Below are positions 7,791 through 16,305 of a stretch of 64,000 nt of DNA, one piece after another. Positions within the stretch are counted from its first letter, which is position 1. Every line of letters begins with the position of its first letter. Under the pieces are notes generated by a model. It worked only from the letters and a program-made list of their open reading frames with translations. It was not told the origin of the DNA and did no database searches. This DNA is from Caballeronia sordidicola (GTDB lineage: Bacteria > Pseudomonadota > Gammaproteobacteria > Burkholderiales > Burkholderiaceae). The translations under genes and the position numbers were made by a program. Where the stretch lies: the NCBI RefSeq assembly GCF_002220365.1, contig NZ_MTHB01000233.1, forward strand, positions 16,101-80,100, written 5' to 3'.

Positions 7791-9854
7791 TCAGAAGTCC
7801 TTGACGAGGCGCAGCGCGTCGTAGATCGCGCCGTGAATGTTGTGCATGGAGATGCAGTCGCCTACGCGGAACAGCAGGAAGCGGCCGTTGCCCAGTTCTT
7901 CACTCAAGGAAGGTTGCGGCTCGGATGCGAACAGCTTGTGCACATCGATCTGGCCGCGATTCAACGACTCCGGCTTGAGCTTCCAGTAGAGCTCGTCATT
8001 CGGCAAAATGCCGTTCTCGATCACGACCTGATCGACCGAGCGCTCCTCCTGCTCTTCCGTGTATTCATTGCGGATTACAGCGATCTTCTTGCCGTCTTCC
8101 TCATACACCTTGTCGAGCCAGTAGTTCGGCGTGGAGATCACACCTTGTGCATACAGACGTCGATAGAAAATCGGGAAAGTAGTGCCGCCCACATCGTCGG
8201 AAACCTTCACGTCCGGCGTCACGATCTCAACGTTGCCACCGCGGCTCGCGATGAAGTCCGCCACACCCGCGCCCGCCTGCATGCTCACGCCGTCATAGAC
8301 CAGTACGTTCTTGCCCGGCTCGACCTTGCCTGAGAGGATGTCCCACGAGCTAACAGCCAGGCCTTGCTCTACGCCCCATGCCGGCACTTGTTGCGTGAAC
8401 GACGATCCGCCCGTAGCCAGCACGACGATGTCCGGCTTTTCCGCCATGATCATCTTTTCATCGGCTGCCACGCCCAGCCGGCGATCGACGCCAAGGCGCT
8501 TCGTTTCCATGTCGAACCAGCGCACGATGCCCGCCATCTGCTCACGCTGCGGCGCCTTGGCCGCCAGCATGATCTGGCCGCCGACATAATCGTTCTTCTC
8601 GAACAATACGACGTCATGCCCCCGCGATTTCGCCACACGCGCGGCTTCGAGTCCCGCAGGACCCGCGCCAACGACCACGACCTTGCGCTTCGGCCCACGG
8701 GACTTTTCGATCACGTGCGGCATGGTCTCTTCACGTGATGTAGCCGCGTTCTGCACGCACAGCACATCGAGACCGTTGTACTGCCGGTCGATACAATAAT
8801 TCGCGCCCACGCACTGCTTGATCTCGTCTTCGCGGCCATCGCGGATCTTGATGACCATGTGCGGATCGGCGATCTGCGCGCGCGTCATGCCGACCAGATC
8901 GATCATGCCGCTTTCGAGCAGGCGCTCCGCTTGCCCTGCGTCACGAATGCTTTGCGCATGCATCACCGGCAGCTTCACCACGGACTTGATGCCTGCCGCG
9001 AGATGCACGAACGGCTCGGGCGGCAGCGCCATCGGCGGCATGCAGTTCGCGAGCGTGTTGTGCGTGTCGGCACCGGAACCAATCACGCCGATGTAGTCGA
9101 TCAGACCCGACTCCGACATCGACTGTGCGATCTCCTTCAACTGTGTGTGATCGAGGCCATCTTCGTGGAATTCATCGCCACACATACGTAGTCCGACGCA
9201 AAAGTCCGGACCGACCGCTTCACGCACGGCCTTGAGCACTTCGTTACCAAAACGAAGACGGTTCTCGAGCGAGCCACCCCATTCATCGGTACGAAAATTC
9301 GTGCGCGGGCTCCAGAACTGGTCGATCAAATGCTGGTGCGCCGCCGATATTTCCACGCCGTCCATGCCCGCATCTTTCACGCGCTTGGCGGCTGCGGCAA
9401 AGTCGGAAATGATGCGCTTGATTTCTTCCACTTCAATGATCTTCGCGTTGCCGCGATGCACCGGCTCCCGCACGCCGGATGGCGACATCAGATGCGGCCA
9501 GTGTTCGCCGTGATACGCGGTGCGGCGGCCCATGTGGGTCGCCTGGATCATGATCTTTGCGCCGTGCTTGTGCATGGCTTCGGCGAGGCGCGAGAGCGGA
9601 TCGATGACCTTGTCGGTCGCAAGATTCACCGACTTCCACCATCCTTGCGGACTGTCGATGGACACCGGGCTCGATCCGCCGCACACGGCCAATCCCACGC
9701 CACCCTTGGCCTTTTCCTCGTAATAACGGATATACCGATCGCCGGGCAAACCACCCGGCTCCGCGTACACCTCCGCGTGCGCAGTGCTGACAATGCGGTT
9801 GCGCAAGGTCAGCTTGTTCAGCGTAAGAGGCTTGAAAAGGTTGGGGTAACGCAT
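7791..9854 (-). CDS. dgcA: Dimethylglycine demethylase (Old Yellow Enzyme/trimethylamine dehydrogenase-like)
   Basis: A 687-residue flavoenzyme. Residues 1 to about 350 form the OYE-type TIM barrel, with AAHQHLIDQFWSPRTNFRTD typical of the family. Next comes the iron-sulfur loop, then an FAD/NAD-binding region starting VVVVGAGPAGLEAARVA. It oxidises dimethylglycine to sarcosine. In the iron-sulfur loop CVGANYCIDRQYNGLDVLC, the spacing matches the trimethylamine dehydrogenase C-x2-C-x2-C-x11-C motif, but the second cysteine is alanine (see findings). The gene is followed at once by dgcB. Confidence 0.92.
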   Translation of the reverse strand: MRYPNLFKPLTLNKLTLRNRIVSTAHAEVYAEPGGLPGDRYIRYYEEKAKGGVGLAVCGGSSPVSIDSPQGWWKSVNLATDKVIDPLSRLAEAMHKHGAKIMIQATHMGRRTAYHGEHWPHLMSPSGVREPVHRGNAKIIEVEEIKRIISDFAAAAKRVKDAGMDGVEISAAHQHLIDQFWSPRTNFRTDEWGGSLENRLRFGNEVLKAVREAVGPDFCVGLRMCGDEFHEDGLDHTQLKEIAQSMSESGLIDYIGVIGSGADTHNTLANCMPPMALPPEPFVHLAAGIKSVVKLPVMHAQSIRDAGQAERLLESGMIDLVGMTRAQIADPHMVIKIRDGREDEIKQCVGANYCIDRQYNGLDVLCVQNAATSREETMPHVIEKSRGPKRKVVVVGAGPAGLEAARVAKSRGHDVVLFEKNDYVGGQIMLAAKAPQREQMAGIVRWFDMETKRLGVDRRLGVAADEKMIMAEKPDIVVLATGGSSFTQQVPAWGVEQGLAVSSWDILSGKVEPGKNVLVYDGVSMQAGAGVADFIASRGGNVEIVTPDVKVSDDVGGTTFPIFYRRLYAQGVISTPNYWLDKVYEEDGKKIAVIRNEYTEEQEERSVDQVVIENGILPNDELYWKLKPESLNRGQIDVHKLFASEPQPSLSEELGNGRFLLFRVGDCISMHNIHGAIYDALRLVKDF

Positions 9855-9903
9855 CGCGGTCGACCTCGGATTTATCTATGTACTACGCAGCTTCGTTACT
9901 CGT

Positions 9904-10440
9904 TCACGCTGCCAGCGGCGTCACTTCGAACACGCAATGCGAATGGCCTTCGGCCGCGCATTGCGTCTCGACAGAAAACGACTTCGGGCCTTTCTTCGTG
10001 CCCTGCGGTGCGGTGTCGTTGACCCAGTCCATCGCGCCTGAGAACCAGCCGGCGAACATGTAGCAAAGCTTGCCTTCCTTGCCCGGCTGCGCCAGCACGA
10101 AAGACGAGTTATGCAAATGCACCGTGGCGGTCGAGGCCGCCGGATCGCTGGCAACGATCGAGAACAACCCCCAGCCGCGTTGCGACAGGCGCTTCAGATA
10201 ATGTTCAAACACCGCCATGCCGCTAATGCCGTGTTGCTTGGCTTCTTTATCGCACCAGTGATACGCCGACTTGTGACCCGCCGTATAAAGGCTCTTCGCA
10301 TACACTTCGCGGCCCAGCGCTTCTTCTACCGCCAAATGGTTGTTCGTAAAGAAATGGCGCGGTACGTACAGCATGGGCAGCGAGTCGGTTGTCCAGACGC
10401 CGGTTTCCGGATCGACGTCAATAGGCAGTTGCGGTTGCAT
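9904..10440 (-). CDS. DUF5943-type protein with 4-vinyl-reductase-like C-terminus
   Basis: A 178-residue soluble protein with no signal peptide or membrane segment. The C-terminal part (GTKKGPKSFSVE through EGHSHCVFEVTPL) resembles the small-ligand V4R fold, with Cys residues in the typical end strand. I associate this family with the betaine cluster of Pseudomonas, where a homologue lies between the M19 dipeptidase-like gene and dgcA, the same order as here. Biochemical role unknown; a cofactor or assembly helper for DgcAB is possible but speculative. Confidence 0.65.
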   Translation of the reverse strand: MQPQLPIDVDPETGVWTTDSLPMLYVPRHFFTNNHLAVEEALGREVYAKSLYTAGHKSAYHWCDKEAKQHGISGMAVFEHYLKRLSQRGWGLFSIVASDPAASTATVHLHNSSFVLAQPGKEGKLCYMFAGWFSGAMDWVNDTAPQGTKKGPKSFSVETQCAAEGHSHCVFEVTPLAA

Positions 10441-10473
10441 CGTGTGGGTTCCTTGTTATTAGGTTGAGCCGGG

Positions 10474-11445
10474 TCAGACGTTCCAGACGCTGTCGAACAC
10501 GCGCACCCAGTTCTCGCCCATGATCTTCTTGATGCGCGACTCACCCCAGCCGGCGCGTTCCATCGCAGCTGTCAGGTTCGGGAATTCGCCAATCGTTCGG
10601 ATACCTTCAGGATTCACGACCTTGCCGAAGTTTGTCAGTTGACGATAACGACCCTTGTCGTGCGTGATCCAGTCAAAGAATTCCGTGCTGTAGCCCTGCG
10701 TGAAGTCCGTGCCAATACCCACGTTGTCTTCGCCGATCAGGTCGACCACATACTCGATCGCTTCGAGATAGTCTTCCACCGTCGCATCCGGGCCGCGCTT
10801 GAGGAACGGCGCGAACATCGTCACGCCGACGAAACCGCCCGCGTCGACAATTTCTTTAAGTTGCTCATCGGACTTATTGCGCGGATGTTCTTTCAGGCCC
10901 GACGGGCAGCAATGCGAATAACACACCGGCTTCTTCGAGAAAGCGATAGCTTCGGACGACGTCGTGCCGCCCACATGCGAGAGGTCGACCATGATGCCCA
11001 CGCGATTCATTTCCTGAATCACTTCGCGGCCGAAACCCGAGAGACCGCCATCGCGCTCGTAGCAACCGGTGCCCACGAGGTTCTGCGTGTTGTAGCAAAG
11101 CTGCACGACGTTCACGCCAAGCTGCTTGAATGTTTCGATGTAGCCGAGGTTGTCCTCGAACGCATGCGCGTTCTGGAACCCAAAAATGATGCCCGTCTTG
11201 TTCTCTTGCTTCGCGCGACGAATGTCGTCCGTCGTGCGCACGAGCGTGAGAATGTCGCTGTGCTCACGGATCATTTGACGCATTTCGCCAATGTTGTCGA
11301 CGGTCTTCTGGAAGCTCTCCCAGACCGACACCGTGCAGTTCACCGCGGTCACGCCGCCCTTTCTCATGTCCTCGAATACCGACGGTTCAAACTTCGAAAT
11401 GTTCAGGCCGTCGATGATGATGCTGCTGTCGTGAAGTGTGCTCAT
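10474..11445 (-). CDS. Membrane-dipeptidase (M19)-family protein of the betaine cluster
   Basis: A 323-residue amidohydrolase-fold protein of the renal dipeptidase (M19) family: VDLSHVGG with His157, YSHCCPSGL with His178 and HPRN with Arg189 align with the family's metal and substrate residues. The canonical first metal motif DGHND is DGLNI (residues 12-16), and the bridging glutamate position reads Gln91 in FGFQNAHAFED. Normal two-zinc dipeptidase chemistry is therefore doubtful. It lies between glyA and the DUF5943 gene with 27- and 33-base gaps, clearly in the operon. A role in metabolising a betaine-related compound is likely but unproven. Confidence 0.75.
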   Translation of the reverse strand: MSTLHDSSIIIDGLNISKFEPSVFEDMRKGGVTAVNCTVSVWESFQKTVDNIGEMRQMIREHSDILTLVRTTDDIRRAKQENKTGIIFGFQNAHAFEDNLGYIETFKQLGVNVVQLCYNTQNLVGTGCYERDGGLSGFGREVIQEMNRVGIMVDLSHVGGTTSSEAIAFSKKPVCYSHCCPSGLKEHPRNKSDEQLKEIVDAGGFVGVTMFAPFLKRGPDATVEDYLEAIEYVVDLIGEDNVGIGTDFTQGYSTEFFDWITHDKGRYRQLTNFGKVVNPEGIRTIGEFPNLTAAMERAGWGESRIKKIMGENWVRVFDSVWNV

Positions 11446-11472
11446 CTCTTGCTCCGGAAAAGGAGGACGTAA

Positions 11473-12762
11473 TCAATAAATGGGGAAGCGTTCGCACAGC
11501 GCGAAGATTTCGCGACGCACGCGGTGTTCGGTGTCAGCGTGACCTTCGGGGTGATCGCGCAAAGCGTCGAACACTTCCACGATCAAGCGGCCGATGTCAC
11601 GGAACTCTGCCACGCCAAAACCACGCGTGGTGCCGGCCGGTGTACCGAGGCGCACGCCTGACGTGACCGTGGGCTTTTCCGGATCGAACGGGATGCCATT
11701 CTTGTTGCAAGTGATCCCGGCGCGTTCCAGCGCATGCTCGACCTGGTTGCCCTTCAAGCCCTTCGGACGCAGATCGACGAGCAGCAAATGATTGTCCGTG
11801 CCTCCAGTCACCAGATCGACGCCGCCGGCCTTCAGCACTTCGCCCAGCGCTTTCGCGTTGGCCAGCACGTTATCGATGTACGTCTTGAACCCGGGCTGCA
11901 GCGCCTCGCCGAAGGCGACAGCCTTACCAGCGATCACATGCATCAGCGGACCACCCTGGAGGCCCGGGAACACCGCCGAATTGATCTTCTTGGCGATGTC
12001 TTCGTCATTGGTCAGTACAAAACCGCCGCGCGGGCCGCGCAGTGTCTTGTGCGTAGTGGAGGTCACCACATGTGCATGCTCGACCGGATTCTGATGCCGC
12101 CCCGCCGCGATCACGCCGGCAATGTGCGCCATGTCGACCATCAGCTTCGAACCCGCCTTATCCGCGATAGCACGCAAACGCGCAAAGTCCAACTCACGCG
12201 GATAGGCCGAGAAACCCGCGATCAGTAACGTCGGCTTGTGCTGCAACGCGAGTTCTTCGATCTGCTCGTAATCGATCAACATGGTCTCGCGGTTGACGCC
12301 GTACTGGATCGCATTGAACCACTTGCCGGACATCGCCGGCTTCGCGCCATGCGTCAGGTGACCGCCCGCATCGAGCGACATGCCAAGCACGGTGTCGCCT
12401 GGTTTCGTCAGCGCGAGCATCACGGCGCCGTTCGCCTGCGCGCCCGAATGCGGCTGCACATTGGCGAATTGAGCGTTAAAGAGTTGCTTGACGCGATCGA
12501 TCGCAAGGGTTTCGATTTCATCGACGAATTCGCAGCCGCCGTAATAGCGCTTGCCCGGATAACCTTCCGCGTATTTGTTCGTCAGCACCGAACCCTGCGC
12601 TTCAAGAACGGCACGCGAGACAATGTTCTCTGACGCGATCAACTCGATTTGCGACTGCTGGCGTTCCAGCTCTTTCAGGATGGCGCTGCGCACAGGCGCG
12701 TCGCGGGTGGCAAGCGGTTCTTCAAAGAACGGGGCGGCGGGGCGAGTCGAGGAATTTGACAT
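11473..12762 (-). CDS. glyA: Serine hydroxymethyltransferase
   Basis: A 429-residue PLP enzyme: IELIASENIVS near the N-terminus, EGYPGKRYYGGCEFVD, and the PLP lysine in VTSTTHKTLRGPRGG. It joins glycine with 5,10-methylene-tetrahydrofolate to give serine, which closes the loop with sarcosine oxidase, the source of both. Start ATG 12762 gives a family-like length; a TTG at 12831 would add 23 unconserved residues. First gene of the ten-gene minus-strand operon. Its location marks it as a catabolic copy; I would expect a housekeeping glyA elsewhere. Confidence 0.93.
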   Translation of the reverse strand: MSNSSTRPAAPFFEEPLATRDAPVRSAILKELERQQSQIELIASENIVSRAVLEAQGSVLTNKYAEGYPGKRYYGGCEFVDEIETLAIDRVKQLFNAQFANVQPHSGAQANGAVMLALTKPGDTVLGMSLDAGGHLTHGAKPAMSGKWFNAIQYGVNRETMLIDYEQIEELALQHKPTLLIAGFSAYPRELDFARLRAIADKAGSKLMVDMAHIAGVIAAGRHQNPVEHAHVVTSTTHKTLRGPRGGFVLTNDEDIAKKINSAVFPGLQGGPLMHVIAGKAVAFGEALQPGFKTYIDNVLANAKALGEVLKAGGVDLVTGGTDNHLLLVDLRPKGLKGNQVEHALERAGITCNKNGIPFDPEKPTVTSGVRLGTPAGTTRGFGVAEFRDIGRLIVEVFDALRDHPEGHADTEHRVRREIFALCERFPIY

Positions 12763-13213
12763 TGAAGCATCCGTGGGTTCGGGGACAAGTCGTTTTTTGA
12801 AAGACGGTTTGCTTGGTGAGCCCTGATGCAAAGTTACGCAAAGGCACTTGAAACCACGCTTAGAACCGCTTTCCGATGCGTCTATTCTTGACTTTCACCC
12901 CACGCGCCAATTTATGAATTTAGACGTGTTCTTGGCCTTTTCCGACATGCGCGTCCGTTTTACACAAGTCGCCAAGCGCCATTCCCGTACGCCCGTTCGA
13001 TGCTGCACTGCGGCGAAGAATTCGCGCTCCCGTGCGGTGCGAATTGGGGCCTTGATCCCCGTTGCGGTGCGTTGCCAGGGGCTTACGTCCCCGTAAGCTT
13101 GAATGCCAATAGGGTTTAGCCTGATGGCATGCATGTTGCAAACATCTACAAAATGTCCATAGTCGTGTCCCCACGACACAGCCACACCCTAGATTCGAAG
13201 GATCCCCTTCTCC
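12763..13213. promoter_or_regulatory. Divergent control region between the glyA operon and the GATase1/AraC regulator gene
   Basis: No convincing gene is present in these 451 bases. The region must carry the promoters of the long betaine operon (leftward) and the regulator gene (rightward). A six-base inverted repeat GTCGTG-tccc-CACGAC lies at 13162-13177, about 37 bases before the regulator start, and could be an operator. I could not place -35/-10 boxes with confidence. Confidence 0.4.
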
Positions 13214-14224
13214 ATGTCCCCCGACCGAACCGCGTCGCTCGCGCATTTCGCGTTCATGCCGCTGCCTAATTTCACGATGATCGCGTTCACCAACGCCATC
13301 GAAGTGCTGCGCATGGCGAACTATCTGACCGGGCAGAAGCTGTACACGTGGTCGATCGTGAGCCCGGACGGCGGTCCCGTGGCGGCGAGCAATGGCCTCT
13401 CAGTGGACACCGGACCGGTCGAGTGCGTCGGGCTGCCGGACATCGTGTTCGTGGTCGGCGGCATCGACGTCCAGCGTGAAACCACGCCCGCCCATCTGTC
13501 AGCGCTGCGCCGTTTTGCGCGATTGGGCAGTGTGCTCGGCAGTCTCTGCACCGGCACCTATGCCCTCGCGCGAGCCGGTCTGCTCGCCGGCTATGCATGC
13601 GCGATTCATTGGGAAAACATGTCGGCGCTGAAAGAGGAGTTCCCGGAAACACGCTTTCTCAAAGAGCTGTTCGTGATCGACCGGGACCGCGTGACCTGCA
13701 CGGGCGGCGTTGCACCGCTCGACATGATGTTGAACCTGATTGCCACGCGCGTGGGATCGGCGAAGGTCACGCAGATTGCGGAACAGTTCATCGTGGAGCA
13801 CGTTCGCGATACCAGCGCGCAGCAACGCATGCCGCTGGTCGCGCGGTTGGGCTCGGCGAACAAGTCGCTGTTCGAAGTGATTTCGCTGATGGAGAACAAC
13901 ATAGAGGAGCCGTTGTCGCGCGAAGAACTCGCACGGCTGGCAGGGATGTCGCAGCGGCAATTGCAGCGGCTGTTTCGCGAGCACCTTGGCATGACGCCCA
14001 CGCATTATTACCTGACGCTGCGGCTGCGCCGCGCGCGTGAATTGCTGCTGCAGACCGACATGTCGATCATGCATATAACCATGGCGTGCGGCTTTCAGTC
14101 GGCCTGCCACTTCAGCAAGAGCTATCGCGATTCATTCGGCACCGCGCCCACGCGGGAACGGCGGCGCCAGTTGCCGCCGCTCGCCGTCGTTGCCCCGATG
14201 GCAATTGCCCAAAACGCCGCTTAA
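13214..14224 (+). CDS. GbdR-like GATase1/AraC-family transcription regulator
   Basis: A 336-residue regulator. Residues 1 to about 190 form a DJ-1/PfpI (GATase1)-like sensor domain (LPNFTMIAFTNAIEVLRMANY, GSLCTGTYALARAGLL). The C-terminal ~100 residues hold two AraC helix-turn-helix motifs (LSREELARLAGMSQRQLQRL and the MHITMACGFQSACHFSKSY region). GbdR and CdhR, activators of betaine and carnitine catabolism, have this architecture. It stands divergent from the glyA-gbcB operon, so it most likely activates it in response to betaine or dimethylglycine. A close paralogue lies at 30468-31469; which is the true GbdR orthologue cannot be settled from sequence alone. Confidence 0.85.
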   Translation: MSPDRTASLAHFAFMPLPNFTMIAFTNAIEVLRMANYLTGQKLYTWSIVSPDGGPVAASNGLSVDTGPVECVGLPDIVFVVGGIDVQRETTPAHLSALRRFARLGSVLGSLCTGTYALARAGLLAGYACAIHWENMSALKEEFPETRFLKELFVIDRDRVTCTGGVAPLDMMLNLIATRVGSAKVTQIAEQFIVEHVRDTSAQQRMPLVARLGSANKSLFEVISLMENNIEEPLSREELARLAGMSQRQLQRLFREHLGMTPTHYYLTLRLRRARELLLQTDMSIMHITMACGFQSACHFSKSYRDSFGTAPTRERRRQLPPLAVVAPMAIAQNAA

Positions 14225-14272
14225 GCTTTCCGCTTCAATTCAAGCTAAAAGCGGCGCCTTGAGCTCGGCGCC

Positions 14273-15472
14273 TTACGCGGCCTTCAACATCCCGTGCGGG
14301 TCGATCACGAACTTGCGCGGCGCGCCACCATCGAATTGCCGATATCCATCCGGCGCCTGATCGAGCGTCACCACGGAGACATTGACGATATCCGCAATCG
14401 GCAGGCGATCCCACAAGATGGCTTGCATCAGGTTCTGGTTGTACTTCACGACCGGCGTCTGCCCGGTGAAGAACGAATGCGACTTCGCCCAGCCCAGGCC
14501 GAAGCGAATGCTCAGCGCACCCTTCTTCGCGGCTGCGTCCGCGGCGCCTGGATCGTCGGTGACATAAAGGCCCGGAATGCCGATCGCGCCCGCTACCCGC
14601 GTGATCTCCATCAGCGAATTCAGCACCGTGGCGGGCGCTTCCTGATGGCTTCCGCTGCTCCCGTGACCATGCGCTTCGAAGCCGACGCAATCCACCGCGC
14701 AATCCACTTCGGGCGTGCCGAGAATGGCCGCTATCTGGTCGGCGAGCGATGCATCCTTCGACAGATCCACGGTCTCGAATCCCACCTTGCGCGCGTGCGC
14801 GAGGCGCTCTTCGTTCATGTCGCCAACAATCGTGCAAGCCGCGCCCAGCAAACGAGCGGACGCCGCCGCGGCCATGCCGACCGGACCCGCGCCTGCTATA
14901 TACACCGTCGAGCCCGGCTTCACGCCCGCCATCACTGCGCCGTGATAGCCCGTCGGCAGAATGTCGGACAGGCACGTAAGATCGCGAATCTTCGACATCG
15001 CCTGATCACGATCGGGAAACTTCAGAAGATTGAAGTCGGCGTACGGGACCATCACGTATTCAGCCTGACCGCCAATCCAGCCGCCCATGTCCACGTAACC
15101 GTAGGCGCCGCCCGGGCGCGACGGATTGACGTTCAGGCATACACCCGTGTTCTGCGCCTTGCAGGTCGGACAGCGGCCGCATGCCACGTTGAACGGCACG
15201 GAAACCAGATCGCCAATCTTGAGCGTCTCCACATCGCGCCCAATCTCAATCACCTCGCCGGTAATCTCATGCCCAAGCACAAGCCCGACCTGAGCCGTCG
15301 TGCGGCCTCGCACCATATGCTGGTCCGACCCGCAGATATTCGTTGTAACCACTTTGAGAATCACGCCATGACCGATCTGGCGGCCGCGTGGATCGACCAT
15401 TTTCGGATAGTCGATGGATTGCACTTCAACCTTGCCCTGCCCTAGATATACGACGCCGCGATTACTGCTCAT
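14273..15472 (-). CDS. fdhA: Glutathione-independent formaldehyde dehydrogenase
   Basis: A 399-residue zinc alcohol-dehydrogenase-family enzyme. Catalytic zinc ligands Cys47 and His68 (GHE) and structural zinc cysteines 98, 101, 104 and 112 sit one position from those I recall for Pseudomonas putida formaldehyde dehydrogenase, and the length is nearly the same. The Rossmann motif is AGAGPVGMAA. It oxidises formaldehyde to formate with tightly bound NAD. ATG 15472 is preceded by AAGGAG at good spacing; a longer frame to 15505 lacks support. It detoxifies formaldehyde released by GbcAB and DgcAB, and shares a divergent control region with betI. Confidence 0.92.
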   Translation of the reverse strand: MSSNRGVVYLGQGKVEVQSIDYPKMVDPRGRQIGHGVILKVVTTNICGSDQHMVRGRTTAQVGLVLGHEITGEVIEIGRDVETLKIGDLVSVPFNVACGRCPTCKAQNTGVCLNVNPSRPGGAYGYVDMGGWIGGQAEYVMVPYADFNLLKFPDRDQAMSKIRDLTCLSDILPTGYHGAVMAGVKPGSTVYIAGAGPVGMAAAASARLLGAACTIVGDMNEERLAHARKVGFETVDLSKDASLADQIAAILGTPEVDCAVDCVGFEAHGHGSSGSHQEAPATVLNSLMEITRVAGAIGIPGLYVTDDPGAADAAAKKGALSIRFGLGWAKSHSFFTGQTPVVKYNQNLMQAILWDRLPIADIVNVSVVTLDQAPDGYRQFDGGAPRKFVIDPHGMLKAA

Positions 15473-15605
15473 TGCCTGTCTCCTTGTCTCGTGGACGATT
15501 TGCACGGCAAAACACAGCCATGCACCGCCTAATGAGCGTAGTCCTGTGCCGCACCGCAGACGCGCATCGAACGCGACATGGGTTTGGCAGAATCCGACAT
15601 GGCGG

Positions 15606-15635
15606 TTTTATATTGATTGACCAATCAATATAAAA
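15606..15635. promoter_or_regulatory. BetI operator palindrome
   Basis: A 30-base palindrome: arm TTTTATATTGATTG (15606-15619), two-base spacer AC, then the exact reverse complement (15622-15635). The core TATTGATTGACCAATCAATA closely resembles the known BetI site, which carries ATTGA/TCAAT half-sites. It lies 60 bases before betI and 134 bases before fdhA, so BetI probably autoregulates betIBA in response to choline and may also touch fdhA. Confidence 0.85.
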
Positions 15636-15694
15636 TACCTAGGATTCAATTCTGGTTTCCGTAACTGTTTCCCAACGCTATTCAGACAAAAGCC

Positions 15695-16294
15695 ATGCCC
15701 AAGCTAGGAATGCGCGAAATCCGCCGGGCGCAGTTGATCGACGCCACGCTGCTGAGCATCGACCATGCCGGTCTTGCCGGCACGACGCTGGCGTCGGTCG
15801 CGCAGCGTGCGAGCATTTCCACGGGTATCGTCAGTCATTATTTCGGCGACAAGGACAGCCTGCTCGAAGCCACCATGCGCCACGTGTTGCGCGACCTGTG
15901 GAACGCAACGTCCCGCAGACGCCGGGCCGCGAAAGACGAACCGCGGGCACGCTTGCGTGCGGTGGTGGCGGCGAACTTCGATGTCGCGCAAGTCAGCAAT
16001 CCGGTGATGAAAACGTGGCTCGCGTTCTGGTCGGAAAGCATGCACAAACCGCAATTGCGGCGGCTGCAAAACGTCAACACGCGTCGCCTGTATTCGAATT
16101 TATGCGCCGATTTTTCGAAGGCGCTGCCCCGTGCCGCAGCCCGTCGCGCGGCAAGCGGACTGGCTGCGTTGATCGACGGCTTGTGGTTGCGCGGCGCACT
16201 GTCAGGCGTTCCGTTCGACACGAAAGCGGCCATGCGCCTGGCCAACGATTACATCGACCTCGTGCTCGACACACGCGGCCGGACCCTCACTTAA
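15695..16294 (+). CDS. betI: TetR-family choline-responsive repressor
   Basis: A 199-residue TetR regulator. The N-terminal DNA-binding domain reads GMREIRRAQLIDATL ... ASISTGIVSHYFGDK with the STGIVSHYF recognition helix characteristic of BetI; the rest is the helical ligand domain with FWSESMHKPQLRRLQ. It represses bet genes until choline is present. It is first in betI-betB-betA, with an 11-base gap to betB, and an excellent BetI-type palindrome lies upstream. Confidence 0.93.
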   Translation: MPKLGMREIRRAQLIDATLLSIDHAGLAGTTLASVAQRASISTGIVSHYFGDKDSLLEATMRHVLRDLWNATSRRRRAAKDEPRARLRAVVAANFDVAQVSNPVMKTWLAFWSESMHKPQLRRLQNVNTRRLYSNLCADFSKALPRAAARRAASGLAALIDGLWLRGALSGVPFDTKAAMRLANDYIDLVLDTRGRTLT

Positions 16295-16305
16295 AGGACT
16301 ACGCA

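Noticed and set aside
15898..16305. N-terminal extension of betaine aldehyde dehydrogenase into betI
   Set aside because: The extra ~136 residues overlap betI in another frame and have no aldehyde dehydrogenase character; ATG 16306 has its own AAAGGA and gives the family length.
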